From: JAWKRB01 sp041389885
Lineage (GTDB): Bacteria; Myxococcota_A; Polyangia; Polyangiales; Ga0077539
DNA length: 64,000 nucleotides
Direction of reading: 5' to 3'
NCBI GenBank assembly: GCA_041389885.1
Contig: JAWKRB010000010.1
Location: 62,001-126,000, forward strand
Shown: piece by piece, positions 1-7,661 of the stretch
Layout of the letters: the number at the start of each line of letters is the position of its first letter
Position numbering within the stretch: the stretch's first letter is position 1
Position numbers and translations under genes: made by a program
Notes under the pieces: model-generated
What the model was told of the DNA's origin: nothing
The model's input: only the letters and a program-made list of their open reading frames with translations
Databases searched by the model: none

Positions 1-58
1 CATGTAGTTGTCATTACAGCACCCAACTCCTTTCCTCTCGGCCTTGCTGTCCGTTGCC

Positions 59-148
59 GTCTAACGGCTGGCCGATGTGCGGCCGCCCAGAGGGCAACGC
101 GGGTTCCACGGAGGTCCGAGTGGTGATCGCCACACCAACCTGTTGAAC
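59..148 (-). other. attC-like integron recombination site 1
   Basis: The 90-bp segment is bounded by GTCTAAC (59-65) and GTTGAAC (142-148), which match the attC core boxes RYYYAAC and GTTRRRY. Inside the boxes GGCTGGCCGATGTG faces an imperfect complement near 127-140, giving the L-box stem typical of attC. The site lies just downstream of the leftward gene at 162-959, where a cassette attC belongs. Two further sites of near-equal length lie to the right. Family assignment rests on boxes and symmetry only; a covariance-model search would settle it. Confidence 0.7.
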
Positions 149-161
149 ATCCGCTCCACGC

Positions 162-959
162 TCACTTCTGCCCAGCACGCTTTCTTATGAGGTCCCCTAA
201 CTGCTTCGCGAGGAGAGCTGCCTTCTCTGGAGTGTTGCAGTCTGCCGCCTTGACCCGTTCGACAACTACCCCTTCGTCCTGAAATGGCTTCGTGCGGTAG
301 TGAGCGTCCGCTGGACTCTCCCTGTGGAACGAGGCGCCATCGATTTCGAGGAAGACAACAACCCCATCTTTAATGAGGACGAAATCGGGTTCGACACGAG
401 AGAATGCTGGCCCCCCGCGGACAAAGACAGGGAGTGGTGCGAACGGAATCCCGGTGGCCTTGAGGGCCTTGTAGACTGCAATCTCCGGCTGGGACCGAAA
501 TAACAGTCCGTCAAACTCTAAAGGCGCGACATGCGCGCTGTGAGCTCGACCTTGATTGGTCGCGTCGCTACCACTGACCGCAATCGCGACATTTCTTCGC
601 CAATCAGGGTCCTTGAACGGCATGGGCTGGATACGCGGGTTAACCCAATGATTGTTTGTCATAATGAAGGGCTTGATCGCGTCGCTGATGAGTTCCTCGA
701 TCGCCTTCTTCTCGCCATCCGAGTACGATGTAAATTGCGGAAGCGGAACGCGGATGTTGAGGCTCCATACCGAAGTCACCCCGTTCCAGTTGTCGTGCTC
801 GACGTACTCGAGATCAACTGCCGACTTCGCAAAGACCGAGGCTTCCTCCAAGTAACCCTTGGCGACGAGAACGTGCGCGACGGACGCAAGTACGGCCTCA
901 AGGTTCTCGAACGGCTCATCAGACTTCATTTGATTTGCGCTACCAGCGTCGGTCATCAC
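162..959 (-). CDS. DUF559/DUF2726-like PD-(D/E)XK fold protein, integron cassette gene
   Basis: A 265-residue soluble protein of unknown role. The C-terminal third carries a conserved SQPE glutamate (about residue 157), an EPDFVL strand (about 190) and a FLEIDG...H strand (about 205), the arrangement seen in DUF559/DUF2726 members of the PD-(D/E)XK nuclease superfamily, where the usual K of ExK is replaced. The N-terminal 140 residues are not recognised. It reads leftward, lies between two attC-like sites, and so fits a single-gene integron cassette with a 5' leader of about 130 bp. Base use is less GC-rich than the backbone genes. Nuclease activity is inferred from fold motifs only; a DNA-repair or defence role is possible. 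Confidence 0.7.
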   Translation of the reverse strand: MMTDAGSANQMKSDEPFENLEAVLASVAHVLVAKGYLEEASVFAKSAVDLEYVEHDNWNGVTSVWSLNIRVPLPQFTSYSDGEKKAIEELISDAIKPFIMTNNHWVNPRIQPMPFKDPDWRRNVAIAVSGSDATNQGRAHSAHVAPLEFDGLLFRSQPEIAVYKALKATGIPFAPLPVFVRGGPAFSRVEPDFVLIKDGVVVFLEIDGASFHRESPADAHYRTKPFQDEGVVVERVKAADCNTPEKAALLAKQLGDLIRKRAGQK

Positions 960-1085
960 CTGTCCTCGTACTAGTCGCCCGATCCGATGTCACCCTGCGC
1001 TCCTCGTTGGCGGCTACCCCTTGCTGCCGTCAGTTGCTGGTTGCTGCGGTCATCCGTAACCCCGACGCGCGGCGCTGCTCGCGGC

Positions 1086-1175
1086 GGCTAACGGCTGGCC
1101 GATGTGCCGCCGCCGCTAGGGCAGCGCGGGTTCCGCGAGGCACGGCTGGCGGTCGGCACCATCGGCTTGTTAGAC
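1086..1175 (-). other. attC-like integron recombination site 2
   Basis: Bounded by GGCTAAC (1086-1092) and GTTAGAC (1169-1175). The inner arms GCCGATGTGCCGCCGCC and the complement of GGCGGTCGGCACCATCGGC pair over about 17 bp with one or two bulges, a strong cruciform like a folded attC. Length (90 bp) equals site 1. It lies 60 bp past the stop of the leftward gene at 1236-2033, the expected place for the attC of that cassette. Confidence 0.75.
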
Positions 1176-1235
1176 CGCACGCAGGGATCTACGGAATACT
1201 CAAGCGGCAAAGCTGCGATAGTGAGCACACAATCT

Positions 1236-2033
1236 TCATCCCTCATCGCCATCCGTCGTCGTTGCTGCGACCACGGTAGAGGGAGGATGAAGACGGTCGT
1301 ACTCAGCCTTAGCCACTTTGAGACACTCAGCCTTTGAGTACCTGAGCTGAGTCGGGGGCTGCTCAAACTCTTGATTAACAACACGAATGAACGCGGTTTT
1401 CACAATGGACCAAGGAAACTCACCACCAATCGCCACCTGTCGAAGGTCATCGACGGACAACAAAATGTGAACAAAACCTCGGATCCAGTCATGATACAAT
1501 TCATCGGCATACCCGAGTCCTGCACGCACTGCATAGCCTCCTGTCGAGATGACAACTCCAAGTCGGCAGCCATGGTTCTTCATGCGCGCGTTATGCTGTG
1601 CCCAATCCGCCGCCTGCAAAACGTCAGAGTGATTCTTTGCCTCTAGATAAATCTGGGGGCCGCAGGTTGCGCACATTCCGGCGCCGAGTATGCGGTCTAC
1701 TCGGTCGGGATACGTTTCGCCGATTCCGTCTACCGTCCACTTCCCAGGGACCCCCCCGGGCTTCATATTCCTGGCGACCCCGCCCTTCTCTAGAAAGTAT
1801 CTGGACACCACTTCAAGCGGGTTCCCCTTGGCATTGGTCGTTTGATTGCCGTTGGATGACAGCGCCACCTGAGTCGAGTCGATAAACACAGCGTACAGCC
1901 TCAAGAATTCATCGCTATCCCAACCGCTAAGCGACGCGTAGATTGCCTCATACGCCCTTAGGCCCGCATTCTTAGCGGATACCCAGTCTGCGATTTGCAT
2001 GAGTTCATCCGTTGTCATCTCGGATCTGCTCAT
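1236..2033 (-). CDS. Mrr/PD-(D/E)XK restriction-endonuclease-like protein, last gene of coupled cassette operon
   Basis: About 265 residues from ATG at 2033, chosen because that ATG overlaps the stop of the upstream gene (ATGA) although the frame stays open further upstream. A central block has VDRILG followed by a CxxC pair and a strand ending YLEAKN, matching the D...ExK catalytic pattern of Mrr-like PD-(D/E)XK nucleases; a following segment (LGVVISTGGY) fits the next core strand. The protein is cytoplasmic by composition. It is the last gene of a run with overlapping stops and starts (3140 to 1236) inside the integron, followed by an attC-like site. A DNA-cleaving effector in a defence-type module is an inference from fold and context. 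Confidence 0.7.
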   Translation of the reverse strand: MSRSEMTTDELMQIADWVSAKNAGLRAYEAIYASLSGWDSDEFLRLYAVFIDSTQVALSSNGNQTTNAKGNPLEVVSRYFLEKGGVARNMKPGGVPGKWTVDGIGETYPDRVDRILGAGMCATCGPQIYLEAKNHSDVLQAADWAQHNARMKNHGCRLGVVISTGGYAVRAGLGYADELYHDWIRGFVHILLSVDDLRQVAIGGEFPWSIVKTAFIRVVNQEFEQPPTQLRYSKAECLKVAKAEYDRLHPPSTVVAATTTDGDEG

Positions 2034-2425
2034 GCGCCGGCCCCCGGCATCCAGAAAATGACACGAACTTGAACGTCCGAGAACCCGTCCAGGTACTGGC
2101 GGCAGCCAGGGCAAAGTGTGGGGTAGCCTCCCTCGTCTGCCTTCTTCTCTATGTCAGTTACGCTCGCCTCCGCCGGGCCGACCTGAACATCGCAAAACCT
2201 ATGAAACGGAACGTACTTTGCCCGAATGACACCGCAGGCCAGTAATATCACCAGGGCAGCTTTCAGGATCTGCGGGCTTTGGTTGGTAGACTCAACGAGT
2301 TTATAGACAGAAATTCCTCCTCCGTACGAATGCCGGGCAGTATCAGTGACTGCACGAACCACGGCGGTGGCCTCCGCTGGGGATAGGCCGAGCGTCTCGG
2401 AGAGTCTGTCTTCAACTCGGGTCAC
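2030..2425 (-). CDS. Small hypothetical protein, middle gene of coupled cassette operon
   Basis: 131 residues from a GTG start whose first bases overlap the stop of the preceding reading frame (GTGA), and whose own TGA overlaps the next ATG. Residues 15-75 look like a compact helical, possibly winged-helix, domain. Near the C-terminus a CPGC pair suggests half of a zinc site. No family is recognised. Strict overlap on both sides argues that it works with the nuclease-like protein downstream, perhaps as a sensor or adaptor; that is inference. Confidence 0.65.
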   Translation of the reverse strand: MTRVEDRLSETLGLSPAEATAVVRAVTDTARHSYGGGISVYKLVESTNQSPQILKAALVILLACGVIRAKYVPFHRFCDVQVGPAEASVTDIEKKADEGGYPTLCPGCRQYLDGFSDVQVRVIFWMPGAGA

Positions 2426-2879
2426 GACTTTCTCTTGAAGCGCGAGCCAATGGAGTAGGGGTCCACCTTGAATCGAGCAGCCCGCGACTCCTTGACTGCG
2501 TCGCGAAACTCATCTCTCGATTGCGCAGTCAGTCGCTAAAGATGTAGTACACCGGAACTTCCGCATCTGAGTCATTACCATACAATGCGGTAAGTTCAAC
2601 CCTGCCCCACGCGCGCCCAGGGCCACACCCATGTCCATGGACAGCGTATGACTTTCTGACTTGAGAGTCCGGAATATCTCGTAGAGGTTTTTGCCCTCAA
2701 GAGGATTCTCGTACCCGTGATCATTGCACTTTTGAGCCAGCTCCTTGGTGAAGTCGGTGAGGATCTCCTTCAGTGGAATACGCGACCTCTGTGTTGTGTC
2801 AAGTTCGCCCCGTTTGCCCGTAGTTCGCTCTACGTCATGGCGAGTCTTCGCCCTGCTTGACCGTCTCCAGGTACGTCAT
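2422..2879 (-). pseudogene. Frameshifted hypothetical gene, first of the coupled operon
   Basis: Coding-like peptide can be followed from an ATG at 2879 (AGAGGA ribosome site six bases before it) to a TGA overlapping the GTG of the next gene, but only by changing frame about three times, near 2835, 2613 and 2535. The reconstructed product is about 150 residues. Recognisable pieces read IPLKEILTDFTKELAQKC, then RVELTALYGNDSDAEVPVYY, then DEFRDAVKESRAARFKVDPY. Each shift equals one missing base and the flanking peptide keeps coding character, so this is either a recent pseudogene or an intact gene in poor sequence. No family recognised. Confidence 0.5.
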
Positions 2880-3140
2880 CAGGTTCCTCTGTCGAGGCGA
2901 CCCATGGGTCCTGGCGTCATTGCTTCGGTCTGTATCGCCGTTCACCCATCTCGAACGCCTTGAATACACGACCAGAAATGCCTGGGAAACTCCGTGGTGT
3001 GATATGCCATGGGAGGTTCCGCGTATGGAGGCATTGAAAAATTCGACGACGCCAAGATCGAACAGAAAGTGGACGGCCACTGGTATCCGTGCGACAAAGA
3101 TTTCGTCGCCGTCCGTTGCGTTAGCTAGCGCCTTACGCAT
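2835..3140 (-). pseudogene. Hypothetical reading frame coupled to upstream chimera
   Basis: A 101-codon frame starts at an ATG (3140) that overlaps the stop of the preceding coding segment (TGATG). Its N-terminal part (GDEIFVARIPVAVHFLFDLG) looks coding; its last third overlaps the first codons of the gene starting at 2879, so the real product probably ends earlier or is fused after a lost base. No homology recognised. The opposite strand also holds a plausible 39-codon frame (3009-3128), so the strand is not certain. Confidence 0.35.
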
Positions 3141-3629
3141 CAGACGAAGCTGGGCGAAGACAAGCGAGACCCGGCCCCTGTTTCGAGCTCGCCGCAGTGA
3201 CTCGACCTAGGGCACATATCGCCTGAGTTCTGAAACGGGTCTCTGTTGGGTATTGAAAACTGCAGCGCGGAGTCGAAGCCGAAGCGTTTGCTGAGGGACG
3301 TCAGAACCGCGGCGTCCGTCTGCCATGCATTCAGGATACTGCGATAGGAGAGGAGCGAAAAGACATGCTTATGATCAGTCTCGACACTGCGCGGCCAAGC
3401 GCGGAGCCGCTACATGAACGCACGAGCGTCTGCACGCTGATACGCCGATTTACGCCCTTAGACCCACGAGCCGAGTCTACAGCCTCCACAGAGTGCGTGC
3501 CGACAAGCTCTGCGATAGCGAATCTGACCAACGTTGTAGACGCGACCAATGCTCTGGGCTGCATCCAGATACCTTAGCCGCCGTCTCTCTGCTGATGAGC
3601 TGACTGATGCTTTCTGTCCCGTCAGGCAA
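3139..3629 (-). pseudogene. Chimeric cassette gene: shared 75-codon N-terminus plus different C-terminus
   Basis: The TTG start at 3629, preceded by GGAGG, and the first 75 codons duplicate those of the P-loop NTPase gene starting at 5988, but with several single-base losses that break the frame. At 3413 homology stops abruptly. A different coding segment follows (HVFSLLSYRSILNAWQTDAA, then SKRFGFDSALQFSIPNRD) and ends with TGA at 3139-3141. The product is a hybrid of a common N-terminal module with a new tail. Function unknown for both parts. Confidence 0.45.
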
Positions 3630-3925
3630 GTGTTCCTCCGAGCGTTGAAGGGTGTAGGCAGGCGCCGTCGTGAAGTGTTAAATAATCTGGTCGTCCGTGG
3701 ACTGCTCGCTGTCAGCTGCCGTGCACTCTCGTTTGCTGCTTGCGGTTCTCGGGACTTGACAAGGGTGGATGGTTTGGCGTGTGTTCGGAAGACCAGTCAC
3801 AATGGGCTTCGGCGTAGAGATTTCGGTCTCGTCTGACGAGTACCCCAGAAGACTACTGCAATTCAACCCGACGCGTCGGGAAGCCTCGCCGCCTGTGAGG
3901 CCGACATAATCCCTCGGTGGCTAAC
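3413..3925 (-). repeat. Left copy of a 529-bp cassette-head direct repeat
   Basis: Near-identical to 5762-6290. By eye alignment the left copy lacks 16 bases in about 11 places and differs by a single substitution (A for G in the GAGTACCCC segment). Both copies begin exactly at a GGCTAAC integron core box (right end) and carry the same leader, TTG start and 75 codons. Duplicated cassette heads fit integron recombination followed by homologous recombination. Confidence 0.9.
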
Positions 3926-4005
3926 AGCTCGCCGATGCCGCCGCATTGGGCGCGATGGGGTGACGGCAGCTGATTGGAAGCGGTCGGCACCATCGGCTTA
4001 GCAAG
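3919..4005 (-). other. attC-like integron recombination site 3 (damaged outer box)
   Basis: Starts with GGCTAAC (3919-3925) and holds the same arm sequence as site 2 (GGTCGGCACCATCGGCTT at 3983-4000) facing TCGCCGATGCCGCCGC. The outer box reads TTAGCAA instead of GTTAGRC and seems to have lost about two bases. It follows the stop of the P-loop NTPase gene by about 110 bp and ends that cassette. Confidence 0.65.
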
Positions 4006-4113
4006 TGAGTGTGCAATGTTGCTCCAATGCGCACTCACTACATCCAAATGGCTTGTCCGAGCACGTTGTATTCAGCAACGGCACACCCACGTACGGGATG
4101 CTGTCGACGCTCG

Positions 4114-5988
4114 TCACCCGTCAGCAAGATCACCAACGGTGAGTCCCGCCTCCTTGAGCGCCGTCACTTTATGCTCGGTGAGACCGTACGGATACGCTTT
4201 GGAAACACGAAGTTTGTCAATGGGCTCGCCAAGGATACTGGCACCGTCTGGTCAGTACGGCGGCAGATTGACAGTGGCGAGCGAACTCGTGCGATGAAAC
4301 ATCCTCCGGGCGGAAGTCCACCGCTCGAACAGCTCCTTGGTCAGGCGCGCACCAGGTTTGTTCGAGAAGTGTACCGAGATTCAGTGCGTAGCGAGCTCCC
4401 CGCCCGCCCGATTCATCGCCCGCGACGCTCGCTCCTCGCGAGGAATCCAGCATACTCGAGGATCTGGAGCAGCGCGAGGCGCTCATCCTCTCGGTAAATC
4501 AGGATGTCGCGCGGGTTTGAAGGCCTTGCCCAACCTCCTCGAACACATGCGACGCGGCGTCTTGAGCGACGGGCACCATGGGCGCCACTTCCCCGGCAGG
4601 GCGGATCTCGTCTAGCAAAGGCCAATCCGACATGTTGAGTAGTGACGCGGTGAGTTCAGGGAGGCCGATGGTTCTCCACGCTTTGGGTCTTGAGAGCGTT
4701 AGCAGCGAATACAAACCCACGCATGTTCCACTGCTTGGCCGAAAGCCGGCGAGCACATCGGCGAGAGACCACGGAGTCGCCCTGCTTCGAAGACACCGGG
4801 AAAGCGTGAGTTCATTACCTCGTGAAGGTCTCAAGCCAGGCATCTCGCTGCGAAGGTCGACGACAGTGGCGTCTGTAGACATCGAAACGCGCACCAAAGC
4901 GAGTTACCCCAGGATCGCAGCCTTGCACGAAACCGAACTGCTGCTGATTGTGCGGTAAGTATCAAAACTTTCCAGAAGCCTCGCGACCAAGGCCGCATCG
5001 TCAAGAATAGAACTATACGCTTCCCGAGGTGGAAAGTCGTACCAGTGCGTACTGCTGGCGTCGTTGGCTCAGGGAAAAGTCTGATGCACGCGCGCCAAGA
5101 GTATCGCGCACGCTGCGGACGATGATCTCGCAGAGCAGACGACCGTAAGCTTCCCCAGTGCTCTTGAGAAGGGCGCATGACGCAGGCTCATGTAGACCCC
5201 GACGGCGCTCGCACTCAGGACGACAGGATCGAGGCGCGCAGCTGCGATCATGAATGCGCTCTTGCCCGTGCCTCGCCCACCGCGAAGAAGCACGGGACCG
5301 TGGGCGACCAAGTTTAGGAGGATCCTCTGGTCGTTGCGGGTCGAGAGGTATGGAGTGCGTCGAACGGTCGGGGCCACAATCTTCTGCGGCAAGGATCAGC
5401 CGGAATGACTGTTGAACTCGTTCGTCACGGCAGAATCTCCATCGTCTCCACTGACTTGAAAGCGGCGACCGCTCGGTCCGGAGAGAGACCAGAGTGTGCC
5501 CGATGAAATGAGAAGCTAGGCCGAGCTCGGCGAGAACCTGAACCGATCGCGCTAGCTGACTTTTGATTGTAGGAGCGTCGAGGTGACCGCCGAGGCGGAG
5601 AATTCGCTCTTGGTGTACCCCTTTCGAGAAGGTAGAGTATGCCGCCCACCTCGGGACCCGCGTCGACGATCGACAAACTTCACCACAGGCGGCTCCTCCA
5701 GAACAGGTCAGCCAACCAGCGAGTGCTGCGATCATCAAGATCAACGAGCTCCCCTGCACCGCATGAACGCACGAGCGCGTCTGCACGCTGATACGCCGAC
5801 TTTACGCCCTTAGACCCACGAGCCGAGTCTACAGCCTCCACAGAGTGCGTGCCGACAAGCTCTGCGATAGCGCGAATCTGACCAACGTTGTAGACGCGAC
5901 CAATGCTCTGGGCTGCATCCAGATACCTTAGCCGCCCGTCTCTCATTGCGTTGATGAGCTGACTGATGCTTTCTGTCCCGTCAGGCAA
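4114..5988 (-). pseudogene. Frameshifted P-loop NTPase cassette gene
   Basis: Starts at TTG 5988 with a GGAGGAAC ribosome site at 5991-5998. About 625 codons can be followed to a TGA at 4114-4116, with at least seven frame changes. The clearest domain is a P-loop ATPase: PVLLRGGRGTGKSAFMIAA, with Walker A GGRGTGKS at 5252-5281, followed by LDPVVLSASAVGVYMSL and EAYGRLLCEIIVRSVRDTLG. The last 35 residues (AYPYGLTEHKVTALKEAG) resemble a helix-hairpin-helix-like end. It fits predicted STAND-like or Sll1717-like ATPases often met in defence loci; that placement is tentative. It fills the first cassette after attI. All breaks are single-base, so the gene may be intact in reality. Confidence 0.6.
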
Positions 5989-6290
5989 GTGTTCCTCCGA
6001 GCGTTGAAGGGTGTAGGCAGGCGCCGTCGTGAAGTGTTAAATGAATCTGGTCGTCCGTGGACTGCTCGCTGTCAGCTGCCGTGCACTCTCGTTTGCTTGC
6101 TTGCGGTTCTCGGGACTTGACAAGGGTGGATGGTTTGGCGTGTGTTCGGAAGACCAGTCCACAATGGGCTTCGGGCGTAGAGATTTCGGTCTCGTCTGAC
6201 GAGTGCCCCAGAAGACTACTGCAATTCAACCCGACGCGTCGGGAAGCCTCGCCGCCTGTGAGGGCCGACATAATCCCTCCGGTGGCTAAC
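5762..6290 (-). repeat. Right copy of the 529-bp cassette-head direct repeat
   Basis: Holds the leader (about 300 bp), ribosome site, TTG start and first 75 codons of the P-loop NTPase gene in an unbroken frame. The right end is the GGCTAAC box at 6284-6290, the junction with the attI-like zone. It serves as the reference copy for judging the indel-rich left copy. Confidence 0.9.
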
Positions 6291-6440
6291 ATAGCGTTCG
6301 GATGCCTATCCATCCCATATTCCCCTAACCGCGGTGTTAGGCCCCCACGCGACCCGACATATTCCCCTAACCGCGGAGTTAGGCTGCCGCGGCCTAACGC
6401 CCTAACAACACGGCGGCCTAACGCCCTAACAACCCGGCGG
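6284..6440 (-). other. attI-like zone with multiple integrase core boxes
   Basis: Between the first cassette and the integrase remnant. CCTAAC...GTTAGG inverted pairs occur at 6324-6341 and 6366-6383, each inside a 19-bp direct repeat with a 42-bp period. A second 19-bp direct repeat with paired CCTAAC boxes lies at 6391-6409 and 6415-6433 (24-bp period). On the minus strand these read GTTAGGC/GTTAGGG, the simple-site core used by integron integrases; attI sites normally carry several such boxes. A leftward cassette promoter would be expected here but I cannot name one with confidence. Confidence 0.65.
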
Positions 6441-6532
6441 CGAACTTTCTGCGCCTCGCACGCAACCCGCCCACGCCCAGGCTCGACCACTTCCCGCGCC
6501 AGGCCGACCCAGGCGCACGCGGAAGCGATACC

Positions 6533-6982
6533 CTGACCCTCTACGACGCCGGGAGCCTCTCGCAGCGGGAGCTCGTTCTCCGACGCCACGACGCGGAGCT
6601 CGCGGCCAGACGCGACGAGGTCGACCTTCCGCACGCCCTCCGCGCGAAGCTGCCCTACGCCGCCACCAGCCTCGCGTGGCAGTACCTCTTCCCCGCGTCG
6701 CGCCCCTGCCGTGACCCCGCGACGGGGAGGCTGGTGCTCCATCACCTCCACGATTCGTCGCTGCAGAAGGCGATTCGCGACGCGGCGACTGTGGCGGAGA
6801 TTTACCATCGCGCGACCTGCCACACCCTCCGCCACAGCTTCGCCACACACCTGCTCGAAGCGGGCACCGACATTCGCGCGATCCAGACGCTGCTCGGTCA
6901 CAAGGACGTGCGCACCACCATGATCTACACGCACGTCGTCGAACGCGGACCGCTCGGGGTGGTGAGCCCGCTCGATCGCTGA
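6533..6982 (+). pseudogene. intI: Truncated integron integrase (IntI-type tyrosine recombinase), C-terminal remnant
   Basis: The frame encodes the C-terminal half of an integron integrase and lacks the N-terminal DNA-binding domain and the first catalytic Arg. It keeps the IntI-specific insertion (LPHALRAKLPYAATSLAWQY, FPASRPCRDPATGRLVLHH), box II HTLRHSFATHLLEAG, LLGHKDVRTTMIYTHV with the catalytic Tyr, and the IntI-typical end ERGPLGVVSPLDR. The open frame reaches back only to a TAA at 6419-6421, without a start codon. Its 5' side faces leftward-reading cassettes, the normal divergent layout of an integron platform. It cannot be active as it stands; extent of the left edge is approximate. 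Confidence 0.88.
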
Positions 6983-7088
6983 CCCTCCCGCCCTCGCGCT
7001 GATCTCCGCCCCCGCGCTCACGCGCCGAAGGAGAACCCCATCGACCCTCGCGCGTCAAGCCTTCGCCCCCGCGCCCCGAGGACCGCGC

Positions 7089-7529
7089 TCAGTCGTCGAT
7101 CGCCTCGACGCCGCGCTGCGCGAGCCGCGCGAGGCCGTCCTTCATCGCCTGGATCGCCTCGGGCGCATGCCCCTGCCACCCGGTGAGCTCCCCCACCACC
7201 CGGAGCGGGTCACGAGATCGGTACGACCTCGTCGGATTGCCCGGAAACTTCTTGTCCGTCAGGTTGGGGTCATCCTCGATCGGTCCGGTGGGCTCGACGA
7301 GGTAGATCCGACCGGGACCCTCACCGACGGCGAGCTCCGCGCCCCAGGTCGCCGCGTCGAGGGTGGCGGTGAGGTAGACGTGGTTCGCCTTCTTGCGCGC
7401 GCCGTAGTTCGAGGCGTAGCCGGGCGCGATGAGGTCGCCGGGCCGGAGGTCTGCGCGGGTGCCGTGATAGAGCCGCCGCGCGCTCGGGTCGTCGGCAGGG
7501 TCGGGAGGGGAGGCGGGGATCTTGGTCAT
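7089..7529 (-). CDS. arr: NAD+:rifampin ADP-ribosyltransferase (Arr)
   Basis: 146 residues from ATG 7529, the length of known Arr enzymes, which inactivate rifamycins by transferring ADP-ribose from NAD+ to the ansa chain in the cytoplasm. Diagnostic segments are YHGTRADLRPGDLI, HVYLTATLDAATWGAELA, and VEPTGPIEDDPNLTDKKFPG followed by NPTRSYRS. The frame is open upstream to 7634 but the family begins near the chosen ATG. It lies just behind the integrase remnant and reads toward it. Mobile arr genes are common integron cassettes elsewhere; here no attC-like box was seen beside it, so it may be a resident myxobacterial copy. Confidence 0.93.
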   Translation of the reverse strand: MTKIPASPPDPADDPSARRLYHGTRADLRPGDLIAPGYASNYGARKKANHVYLTATLDAATWGAELAVGEGPGRIYLVEPTGPIEDDPNLTDKKFPGNPTRSYRSRDPLRVVGELTGWQGHAPEAIQAMKDGLARLAQRGVEAIDD

Positions 7530-7661
7530 GACGGGTCCGGTGGAGGTCGGTCGTGGAGCTGCGAGGCGCTCGTCGACGGCGTCGACAGGGTGCACCACCG
7601 GGTGCGAGCGCATCCATTCATCCCCTGGTTTCAAGGGATGTGTCGCACGCAGAGGCGCTGC

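Noticed and set aside
3009..3128. 39-codon plus-strand frame starting MGGSAYGGIEKFDDAKIEQK
   Set aside because: Looks protein-like but opposes a minus-strand frame that is coupled by TGATG to its neighbour and matches the direction of all cassettes; no ribosome site. Kept as a caveat only.
5981..7021. 346-codon minus-strand frame across the attI zone and integrase
   Set aside because: Antisense to the IntI remnant and crosses the core-box repeats; composition is shadow-like.
6960..7090. attC site beside arr
   Set aside because: No GTTRRRY/RYYYAAC box pair with paired arms could be found next to the arr gene.
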